From NCBI GenBank assembly GCA_943736015.1, contig OX031056.1, positions 65,499,277 through 65,563,276 on the forward strand: DNA of 64,000 bases. Reading direction: 5' to 3'. The notes beneath the pieces were generated by a model. That model did not search any database. It saw only the letters and a list, made by a program, of their open reading frames with translations, and had not been told where the DNA came from. This DNA comes from Tridacna crocea. Taxonomy: Eukaryota; Mollusca; Bivalvia; Cardiida; Cardiidae. The position numbers were made by a program, and so were the translations under genes. Below are positions 22,801 through 34,800 of the stretch, piece after piece. The first letter of the stretch is position 1, and each line of letters starts with the position of its first letter.

Positions 22801-25800
22801 TGTAGAGATTTATATTCAGAATAAGGACTGATACTGTGAAACACACTGTATTATTCAAATAAGAGAAATACTCCACCCATACTGTTACATATTAGCGAAA
22901 ATTAACTCATAATTTTGATATCAAACAACTGAAGTACAGACTTTTTCTCTTAGAAAAACCTTACATGCACACAAGGTGCAAAAATTTTCAGATTGATATT
23001 CATTAAACTATTGTCTTGATGATATCTAGGACAAGACTGAATCTTGTCATAGCAAAAAGTAGGTCACATAAAAAACTTAGAAAAACCTTGTGTGTAGTGT
23101 AGAGGCCACATTTTCAGCCTGATTCTAATTAAACTTGGTCAGAATATTTAGTTTAAATGTATTTATTTTACTTTGATTGAGAAACAAGTTCTTACAACTT
23201 ATTGTTGATCTCTGTTGATTCTACTTCCTGGGAATCACACCAGTGCTCGTGAAAAATGTGTTGGCCAATGAACAATCCAGAGGTTGACACTTTCTCCTGG
23301 GTATTGAATTTCAGACCTTATGGTTATGAGGTAGATGCTCTACCTCACAAACATGGACACCACACAGAATATTGGTCAGAAAATTTGTCATGATGATTTG
23401 GACAGGTTTGAAATTGGGTCATGTCTGGTTTAAAATTGGGTCATATCTGGTCAAAAGTAGTTCTCTCAGCCAAATCAGAGTAAAACCTTGTTTACACTTT
23501 AGAGGCCACATTTCATCTGGATACTCATGAAACATTATCTGAATGTTTGTGTTGATTCTATCTTGAACAAGTTTTGAATTGGATCTCACAGACATCAGGC
23601 TAGAAAGATTGTCTTTTTGAACACTCAGGTTTTAAATTGGGTCACAACAGATCAGAAAGTGGGTCACTGGGTCAAATCTTAGAAAGAACTTGTAAGCAGT
23701 CTATTGACCAAATTTTCAGTCTAATACCCATGAAACGTTAAGCAGAATGTTTTTCATGATATATCTGACAAATAATAGGTCAAGTTGATAAAAAAGTACC
23801 AAGCAACTGTTCCTTTTCCCAAAATGTTATTCCCTCTGCTAAAAACTGAATTTTCTTTGCCTATAACATTAGTGTTTATCCTTTGTGTGTACCTCTCAGT
23901 AGTTTTTTATATGTCTGTAAAATCCAGTCTTTATGATAAATGATAGAATTGACAAAAATATCTTTGCAATCATTGACTTACGTAGGTGGTATAAGTGCTT
24001 TGTAGGTTTTGAAATACCATGTGCAATTACAGGTTCACACTTAACCACACATCATATTTCAGGCTGGTTCAAATTGAAAGCATTTGCAGACAACCAGTCA
24101 ACAGTAGCTTAACTCTGTACTGAACAACAAAATTTTAAAATGGTCCAAATTGAAAGCAATTGCAGGCAACAAAATAAATGTGACTCCAAAAATTAAGATT
24201 TGTTTCCAGCAGGGTAGAAAACATTATGGGAACACATTGTGGGAAAAGGAGAAATGCTTCTGCTAATGCTTTCAGTTTGGATCAGTCTAGGATTTTGTAG
24301 TCTAGTTAAGATTTAACTCTTTACAACACAATCCTGAGTTTTAACGACCCTAAAGAAAAAAAACTTTTGAAAACATTATGTGAAAAGGAGAAAATGCTGG
24401 TAACCAGCATTTTCTCCTTTTCCCATAATGTTTTCTACCCTACGAAAAACAAATTTCAATTTTTGAGTTATGTTGATTTTGTCGTCTGTAAATGTTTTCG
24501 ATTTGGACCAGTCTAACATTTTGTCGATTGGTAAAGGGCTAACCTCATAGTCTGATGTTTCCGTACTTCTGAGGACTGGAGGAAAACAGATTTTGAAAAT
24601 GTCTTATGCGAAGGAGAATGTTGGTAACTAGTATTTTAATCTTTTACTTTGCTGTTTTTTACCCTAACAGGTCTTGATATTTCAGCCAATTTTACCCTGA
24701 CAGGTCTTAATTTTTTTTTAAACCTCATTTGATTTTTGATCTGCAAAGACTCTCTGTACAGACATACCTAAAGTTTTGTTGTCTGGATATAGTTTTACCC
24801 TTTACCAAACAATCCCTTGTTTTAACAACCCTGGGATAAAAGCCTTTTGAAAACATTGTGGGAAAAGGAGAAATTTCTGGTAACCAGCATTTTTTCCTTT
24901 TCCCACAATGTTTTTTTACCCTGCTGGAAACAACTTTCAATTTTTGAGTTATGTTTATTTTGTCGTCAGCAAGTGCTATTGATTTGGACCATGTTAAAAT
25001 TTTGTTGTTTTGTAAAGAGTTAACCCTATACAAGACAAAAAAATTTACCCTTGTCCAAATTGAAACCATTTGCAGACGACGATTTCAAGGTGGCTCAAAT
25101 GGTGCAATTTTAACCATGATAGGGTAGAAAACATTGTTGAAAAAGGAGAAAATGATGGTCAGCAGCATTTTCTCCTTTACCCACAATGTTTTCTACAATA
25201 TCAAAGAAAAATTACACCATGTAAGCCACACTGAATTCTTGTTTTCAAATACTTTCAATTTGGGCAAGGCTTAAATTTTGTCATCTGGTTAAGGGTTAAA
25301 AAATCAACAAAATCCCTTTCTTATACAGGAGGTAAAAGAGTTTGCCAAGCCGGAGGAAGTGAGCAAGGAGCAGATCTTCTCGGAGGTCTACCACTCCCTG
25401 ATTCATTCACCCGCTCTAGAGACGCTTCTTAACCTTGAACACACCTACGCGCTTGCCATTGATGACCTCATACAGCAACGGGATAAAGATCTAAAACATC
25501 TCCAAACAAAGTAAGTCGTACCACAGTACAACACCTCTCATTTAGTACTTTACTGTCTGCAGATGATTTGCAGTGTTTTGCAGCAGACAACTTTTAACCC
25601 ATTACCACACAATCCCTACTTTGGATGCCCCTGAGAAAGAAGCCTTAAGAAAACATTGTGGGAAAAGGAGAAAATGCTGGTAACCAGTATTTTCTCCTTT
25701 TCCCACAATGTTTTCTACCCTTCACAAAACAAATTTCAAATTTTCAGTCACTTTTATTTTGTCGTCTGCAAATGCTTTCAGTTTGGATCAGTCTGAAATA

Positions 25801-28800
25801 TTGTTGGTTGGTAATGAGTTTAGAGCAGTGTAGCAAAATGAGAAATTGCTGGCAACATCCAGTGTATTTCATTATATGTCAGTTAACTCTTTACCAAAGG
25901 ACAAAATATTAGACTGGTCCAAATTGAAAGCAGTTGCAGACGATTATTTTAATGTGGCTCAAATGGAGAAAAATTGTCTTAGACAGGGTAGGAAAAATCA
26001 AGGTAAAAGGAGAAAATGATTGTTTATTAGCATTTTTAGCTCACCTGAGCACGAAGTGCGAAGGTGAGGTATTGTGATCGGTCATTGTCCGGCATCCATC
26101 TGTTCCTCTGTCCATAATTCCTTTAAACATCTTCTTTTCCTAAACCAGTGGGCCAATCACCTTGAAACTTGGCAGGCACGATCCTTGGGTGAAGCTCTAC
26201 CAAAGTTGTTAAAAGAATTGAATGAACCCATTAACCCATTAGCAAACGACAATATTTTAGGCTGGTCAAAATTGAAAGCATTTGCAGACGACAAAGTAAA
26301 AGTGACTGAAATTTTGAAATTTGTTTTGTAAAGTGTAGAAAACATTGTGGGAAAAGGAGAAAATGCTGGTTACCAGCATTTTCTCCTTTTCCCACAATGT
26401 TTTCTAAAGGCTTTATCCTAAGGGGCGTCAAAAGTAGGGATTGTGTGGTAATGGGTTAACTCTGGTTGCCATGGCAACAAAAAAGGGAAAATTTACATCT
26501 TTAAAAATCTTCTTGTCTGAAACCATAAAGCCTAGAGCTTTAATATTTGGTATGTAGTATCTCCAAGTAGTCCTCTACCACTTTTTTCAAATGATGCCTC
26601 TGGGGTTAAAAATGGCCTCACCCAGGTGGTCACAAGTGTGAACATAGGAACAAAGGAGGAAAACATTAGAATTCTTCTTCTCTGAAACTTGAAGGCGTGG
26701 AGCTTTGATATTTTGCATATAGCATCTCCTACTGGACCTCTACCAAATTTGTTCATAATTATGATGCCCCTGGGATCAAGAATGGCCCCACCCCGGGGGT
26801 CACAAGATTGAAATTAGGAACAAAGAAGGAAACCTTTAAAATTCTTCTTCTCTGAAACTGAAAGGCGTATTGCTTTGATATTTGGTATGTAGCATCTCCT
26901 AGTGGACCTCTACCAAATTTGTCCATATGATACCCCTGGACTCAATACTGGCCTTGTCACAGGGGCCACAAGTTTCAGGGTTCCCACGCAGTCGGGAAAA
27001 CTGGAAAAAGTCAGGAATTTTGTAAAACCCGTTCCTGGTCTTGTAAAAAGTCTTGATTTTTGTTATATCTGTGAAAAATCGGGAAAAACCCGGGAAAAGT
27101 GTGAAACGTTTTGGGTACGAAACAAGAATTTAGGACGATAATAATCTTTGGTCCTGGTGTACTCCATTTTTCGGAGAAAAGTCCAATTTTTTACAAGGTT
27201 ATAGTCGAAAAAAGGTGAATTTCCCAAATACATTACTGTCTTTTTTTAAGTTCGCTGGTCCCAGAGTTATGTATTCTAAAATTTTAAAAAAACTGGGGTC
27301 CAGTGTATTGATTTCAGAGAACGCGGTAGTTATTCTAAAACACAATGCAGCTGCGCTTTGTATTTTTATAGACGGACTGACATGTGTTTTCGCGGGGAGA
27401 TGAATTGAGGTTAATTAACGTGATTAGTTACAACAGTAAATATTGCGGAAAATTTGAAACCTTTGGGATGTGAAAGGTTAATAGACTTTGTCTTTATGAA
27501 GCCAAGTTTTGATTCTAGTCAGGATGAGGTTGACGAGTCTGAGGAAACTGAAAATAAGTGCTTGTCTGCAATTATGGATCAAAACACTTTAAATCTAACA
27601 AAGTTATGATTATTCGTATTTTCAGAAACATGAAAAGCAGGAATATTGCCCTTTAAAAAGACCAATTTATTTGTTCATGTATTTCAGGTCATGAAAACTG
27701 AACAATTAAAGCAAAAGTGAAACATGGTACTTTTGAGTTCAGTTTTAGTTTCAATGACTGAAGAGGGAAAAGAACCTCTATTTGAAGGCTTACAGCAAAA
27801 ATGTTGTAAGTGCCTATACATATATTTACATAGGCAGTTACAGTAATGTTGCACTATGATAGTAAATGATATGCAAGGACTTGATTCTGTCTAAAATCAT
27901 GAAGAAAATAATTCCCCATTTTAGAAAAAAATGACACATTTTTCCCAATTTGCCTGTTTAGGTAGTCTTATAAGGGTCTATACTATTTGCTTAAAATTAT
28001 TCATTACTTGTAGGAACTAAGAGAACAGCATGGATCCTTATTAATTCATGACTAAACGACAATATTTTAAGCTTGCACAACTTGAAAGCATTTGAAGACG
28101 ACAAAATTAAAGTGAACAAAAATTTGAAATTTGTTTTGTGAAGGGTATAAAACATTGTGGGAAAAGGAGAAAATGCTGGTTACCAGCATATTATCCTTTT
28201 CCCACAATGTTTTCTAAAGGCTTCTTTCACAGGGGCGTCAAAAGTAGGGATTGTGTGATAATGTGTTAAACTGCCTGTATGGATAGGCTGATCTGAATCT
28301 ATATTTGGTCATTTGTAGTATCGTTACTGGCCAAGTAAAGAAATAACTATCATGTTCATAGAATGATTATGTTCTTTAAATCTTAATTTGTCATTAAAGC
28401 AAGGAATGTATGTAAGAAAGTAGCTTTCAAAAGGTTTTAATTTCCAGTTTTTCTATTGCAAAAAACCTTGAATTTTGAAAAGAAATCCTGGAAAAAAGTC
28501 TGGAATTTCACAAGCAGAAAGTTGTGGGAACCCTAAAGTTTGAACATCGGAACAAATAAGAAAACTTCAAAATTCCTCTTTTCTTAAACTGAAAGGCATA
28601 AAGCTTTGTTATTTGGTATGTAGTGAACTTGTTAGTATGTAGTTTGTTAGCACACCTGAGCAAGTATTCAGTCAGTTCCAAATTGGATAATCTGGGGTCT
28701 TAAACTAAGTCTCTGGGTCAAAGTGAAGTAATACCTTGTGGGCACTCCAGAGGCCACATTTTTTGCTTAATTGACTTAAAAATTGGTCAAAATAATTACC

Positions 28801-31800
28801 TTGATAAAATCTCAAATGAGTGTGAATTTGGGTCATGTGGGGTTTAAAACTAGGTCACTAGGTCAAATTAAAGAAATGCCTTATGTGCACTCTAGAGACC
28901 ACATTTATCGTCCGATTGATTGCAAAATTGGATAAAATGTTTGTCTAGATGAAATCCAGGATGGGTTCAAATTTTGGTCCACTGTGGTCATAATCTAGGT
29001 GATTTTCAATTAGATACTTATGAGACTTGGTCAGAATATTTGTCTGAATCATACTTTGTACAAATAGTGGGTTGTGCAGGGTGATGAAGTAGATCACTAA
29101 GACAAATCTTTGGAAAACATGGTGAGCACTGTAAAGGCCACATTTTCAGCCAGATACCCATGAAACTTGGTCATAAAATATGTCTTGACAAAGTCTCAAA
29201 CAATTGTGAGATTAGGTCACATTGGGTCAAAAAGTAGGTCACTTAAACAAATCTTACAAAAATCTTATGTGTTCTGTAGAGGCCACATTTCTGCATCAAA
29301 ACTTATGAAAATGTTTATCCCTATGTTATATTTGACAGTTAAAAAATTGGGTCACATTCAGTTTGAAACTAGGTCAAATGGACAAATCTAAGAAAAAATG
29401 TGTGTGCACTGTAGAAGCCACATTTCCAGTCAGATACACACGAAATCTAGTCTGAAAGGTTTGTTTGAATGACATTTTGTACAAGTTCAAACTTGGGTCA
29501 TGTTGAGGCAAAAAAAGGCGGACAATTTTTAGGAAAACATTTTGTGCACTCTAGATGCTCTTTTCACTGGAAATTGATGAACCTTATTCAGAATGTTTGG
29601 CTTGATGAGTAGGGGACAATAATTTGGTCATGTCAGGTCAAAAACTATATCACTGAGACAAATCTTGGAAATAAATTGTATAGTCTCAAGAAGCTTTATT
29701 TAGTCTTTGTCCTACTTTTCTATCCAATCAGAATGCTCATATTTGAAAATTTTTGACTGTCTATCTTCCATAAACTACCCAACGCAGGTTTATTTTGATC
29801 ATTTATCCATTTAACCCATTACCACACAATCCCTACTTTTGACGCCCCTGAGAAAGAAGCCTTTAGAAAACATTCTGGGAAAAGGAGAAAATTCTGGTTA
29901 CCAGCATTTTCTCCTTTTCCCACAATGCTTTCTACCTTTCACAAAACAAATTTCAAATTTTCAGTCACTTTTATTTTGTCGTCTGCAAATTCCTTCGATT
30001 CGTACGAGTCTAAAATTTTGTAGTTTGGTAATGAGTTAAATGTCGCAGTTTATCTGGAGTTTATCTGGATTTACTGCACATGCGTACCTAAACCCTACCC
30101 CCCTCATTAATATTCAACAATTACTTAACCCTCTCCCAAGCAAGCCTTTGTTTTTACGTGTCTGCAGTAGTCTACAAGTCTTTTGAAAACATTGTGGGAA
30201 AAGGAGAAATTGCTTGTAACGAGAAATTTCTCTTTTTCCCACAGTGTTACCTGTCCGTTCGGATAATTTTCTGCGATTATTATGAAAGTTAAAACTGTCG
30301 TCTGCAAACTCTTTCAGTTCGGAAGAGTCTGAAATTTGTCGTTTGGGAAAGGGTTGAATTAAGTCTAGCACATGCCAAGTAGATCTAGCTCTACAAGTTA
30401 CGCCGTTGAAAAAAAAAGGTAAAACACAGATACAATTTATGTAATAAAAGCCGATCAATCTAGATCTATAATTATGTTCGGTTGTCCTCTAAAAAATACC
30501 ACCTGAAGCTTGAAATAAGCTGTTGTTATAGGGTTTAAGAAGTAAATCGACGATATGTTGAAATATTAAGAAAAAATAATGCTGTAGTAGATCTAAATCT
30601 GTAGAAATTTTCATAGGCTGAGTGTAGTCGTTACTTCCTCAAAATCTTGGTCAAATTCTGCCATATTTCACATTGTTTAACACTGGCGATAGTCAAGCGT
30701 GAACTGGAAATGAAGCTGATAATAAAGGTTCCTTAACCCTTTCCCATATGACAAATTTTATACCATTCCAAATTGAAAGCATTGGCAGATATCAAATTTT
30801 GAAAGTGGAACAAATGAAGTTGAGTTTTTTGACAGGGTAGAAAATACTGTAGTAAAAGGATAAAATGCCAATAACCAGAATTTTCTCCTTTCCTAAAAAT
30901 AAACTTCCTTCCCAATTGATTGCTTCGTAAAGGATTAAATACCACGTGGTCGTGTACGCGGTTAAGCCGGGCCGATAAATTACGTCATATTTAGCGATGA
31001 TGCAAGGATGACGTTTCTTTAGCGAATCAGCCAACTCCATAAAGGGCGTTTCTTTGAGAATAGTGGATTCCTTATATGGAACATTATTTTGGCAATGATG
31101 TAATATGGGCGGAAAAAGACTAAGTCAGTTAAATGCTAAGAAGTTCAAAATTAAACGATTTAAACAGCCACAGTCGATCGCTACGCTCCCTCCTTTTGGC
31201 TGTTTAAATCGTTTTTGGGGGTATACTGGAATCAGGCTGTCTATCTGTGTGTATGTCTGTCTGTACAAAATACTAGTACTGGTAATTGCCTGTTTCTGTC
31301 AAAGTGCTGGCGGGGGTATTAAGTAACATTTAGTGACAGCTCAAGTTTTTAGCTCACCTGAGCACATAGTGCTTGGGGTGAGCTATTGTGATTGATCATT
31401 GTCCATTGTCCGTCCATCCATCCTTCTGTCTGTCCGTCCGTAAACAATTACTGAAAAATCTTCTATGAAACCGCCCATCAATTTTCAATGAAACTTCACA
31501 GAAGTGATCCTTAGGTGATGCACTTTCAGAAGACTTCAAAGATTTGAATTCTATGTAGAACTCTGGTTGTCATGGCAACTGAAAGAAAAAACTTTAAAAA
31601 TCCCGTAAGGGCTAGAGATTTCATACATAGCATATAGCATCATCTGGTGGCTCTCTACCAAAATACTCCAGATTATGGCCCTAGTGTTGAAAATGGCCCT
31701 ATGATGTGGATTCTCAGATATAGAGATCAAGAAGGAAATTTTTAAAAATCTTCCTGTCCCAGAACATAAAGACTAGAGCTTTCATATAATTATGGCATGT

Positions 31801-34800
31801 AGCATCATCTAGTAGCCCTCTACCAAAGTACTTGAAATTATGGCCCTAGGGTTGAAAATGGCCCTATGTTGTGGCTTCTCAGATTTCACATAGAGATCAA
31901 GAAGAAAATTTTTAAAAATCTTCTTGTCCCAAACCATTAACTCTTTACCACACAATCCCGACTTTTGACGACCCTGAAGTAGAAGCCTTTTGAAAACAAT
32001 GTGAGAAAAGGAGAAAATGCTGGTAACCAGCATTTTCTCCTTTTCCCACAATGTTTTCTACACTTCCCAAACCAAATTTCAATTTTTCAGTCACATTAAT
32101 TTTGTTGTCTGCAAATGCTTTCAATTTGGACCAGTCTAAAATTTTGTCGTTTGGTAATGAGTTAAGGCTAGAGCTTTCATATTTGGCATTTAGCATCATC
32201 TAGTGGCCCTCTACCAAAGTACTTGAAATTATAGCCCTGGTGTTGGAAATGGCCCTATCTTGTGTCTTCTTGGATTTTACATAGAGATAAAGAAGGAAAT
32301 CTTTAAAAATCTTCTTGTCCCAAACCATAAGGGCTAGAGCTTTCATATTTGGCATTTTAGCATCATCTAGTGGCCCTCTACCAAAATACTTCACATTATG
32401 GCCCTGGTGTGAAAATTAGCCCTATATTTTTGGTCTTGGACTTCACATAGAGATTTTTCCCATGAATGAGAAAAATTGCTATATTTGACTCTGTTACTTA
32501 TATGACCATAAGATCTCGGGTGAGGTTGATAGTGGGTATAATCCAACTAGAACGACTGGAGTTATTTGCCCTTGAATTGTGAAACTACTATATTTGACAT
32601 TGTTTAGACTCTAGCATCTATAAATATCAAATAATCAGCACCAAACTTGGTCAAAATATATATTATAATAAGATCTCGGATGAGGTCGTTTATGGGTCTA
32701 ATCAGACCAGAATGACAAGAGTTATTTGCCCTTGAATGAGAAAGTTCTGTAGAATAGTTCCTTGTCTGGATTATAACTTTGTCACCTCAAGTCTGATTGA
32801 CTTAAAACTTGGCATTTTGTGTTTCTTGCAATAATACAGAGTGCAGTGTGAAAGAACCATAACTCTACCTCGTACTATGAGTCTATGAGTTATTTCCCTT
32901 CGACCATAATTTTTTACAGCATTTTCTGCTTGTCCAGAATATAACTTTGTCATCTGTAGACTGAACATCTTCAAATTTTGTATGCATGATTTAATAATTA
33001 CGAATTGCAGCACACAAGAACCATAACTCTTCCTCTCATGAATTTTGAATTATTCCCCCTTTGACCTTCATTTTTATAGCATTTCTTCCTTGTCTGCAGC
33101 AAATGTTTGTCATCTTAAGTAGGAATGACTTGAAATATGGTATGCTTATTTGTTGCAATATTTGGAAGTGCAGTGCACAAGAATTGTAACTGGACTTCTT
33201 GCTGTCTTTGAATTTATTTCCCTTTGATCATCAGTTTTACAGTGTTTAGTGCTTGTCCAGAATATAACTTTGTCATCTTTAGTCAGAAGGACTTCAAACT
33301 TGGTATGCATGTTTCTTGCAATATTACCCAGTACTGTGCTCAAGAACAATAACTCTACCTAGGGCAGTGTTTGAGTAATTCCCCTTTGATCTTCATTTTT
33401 ACTGTATTTTTTTGCTTGTCTGGAATGGAACTTTAAAGTCTCAAGTCATATTGTTCAGAGACTTGATAAACATGTTTGTTGTATTATCTGCCCTTTGCAA
33501 CTATCATTGTTTACCTCCTGGACAACTGGTGGTGGGATGGGCCTATCTTGTGACAATTTGCCACTCTTGTTTCATTATTATTTGGCCTTGAACCTCAATA
33601 TTTGGTATTCATCTTCTTTTAAGTACTCAGGTGATCATCGTGGTCCTCTAGTTTATGTTTTTTTGTTATAAACTTCATTCATGTTTCTTTTCCCCACTTC
33701 TTGCGCAGACTTTTTTAAATGTTTAACTCTTTACCAAACTACAAAATTGAAAGCATTTGCAGACGACAAAATAAATGTGAATAAAAAATTGAAATTTGAT
33801 TCGGAAAGGGTTGAAAAACACTGGTTACCAGCATTTTCTCCTTTTCCCACAATGTTTTCAAAGGCTTTCTTTCTCAGGGCCATTAAAAGTTGTGATTGTA
33901 TGGTAAAGAGTTAAAGAAAGCAAAATGGTTTCCAGAGCAAATGATTTAACTCATTTCATGGAAGGAGCCACTTGAACAAATTTATCTTCAATTTTTTTGA
34001 TACAGCATCATGTACAAAATAGATAAAAGTGCAAAACATAAAGAAAATCTTCATTTTAGCTATTTCTTCATAAGTGAGACAGCCCCTTTTAATCCTTTAC
34101 CAAAAGACAAAATTTTAGACTGGTCCAAATTGAAAGCAATTGCAGATGACAATATAAATGTAACTGAAAAATTGAAATTTGTTTCCAGCAGGGTAAAAAA
34201 CATGGTGGGAAAAGGAGAAAATGCTGGTAACCAGCATTTTCTCCTTTTTCCACAATGTTTTCAGTAGGCTTCTTTCTTAGGGTCATTAAAAGTTAGGATT
34301 GTGTGATGAAGGGTTAATCCTTCTACAGGCAATCCCAGGTTTTAGCCCTTTACCATGATATCCCAAATTTCAGCAACCCTGAAAAAGAGGGCTTTGAAAA
34401 AATTGGGGGAACTGTAGGAAATACTAGTTACCAGCATTTTCTACAGTTCCCAGAATGTTTTCTTGCTATTTAAGGAAAAAAGCTTTCAGCGAAAAACATA
34501 TTTGAATCGATGCTTGTTAATTCCTCCATTAACCCTCTACCAAATAATCCCTGGTTTTTACGACCCTGAGATAGAAGCCTTTTGAAAACATTGTGGGGAA
34601 AGGAGAAAATGCTGGTAACCAGCATTTTCTCAATTTCCAACAATGTTTTCTACCCTGCTGGAAACAAATTGCAATTTTTGAGTTATGTTTATTTTGTAGT
34701 CTGCTGGTGCTTTCAATTTGGACCAGTCTAAAATTTTGTTGTTTGGTAAAGGGTTAAGGACAAGTGGGAGATTTTGTCTTGAGGTACAGAGTTAACCAAC

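Larger units (their letters stand above)
26038..28650 (+). mobile_element. Helentron/HINE-like element H5, multiply nested and truncated
   Basis: Head AGCTCACCTGAGCACGAAG starts in the T-run of a TTAA-Pal copy. Units with CTTCTTCTCTGAAACTGAAAGG recur at about 26500, 26670, 26840 and 28560. It is interrupted by a TTAA-Pal copy (26231-26459) and by the CAGGGTTCCCAC element (26976-28535). No standard CTCTTGTT end is found. Confidence 0.65.
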
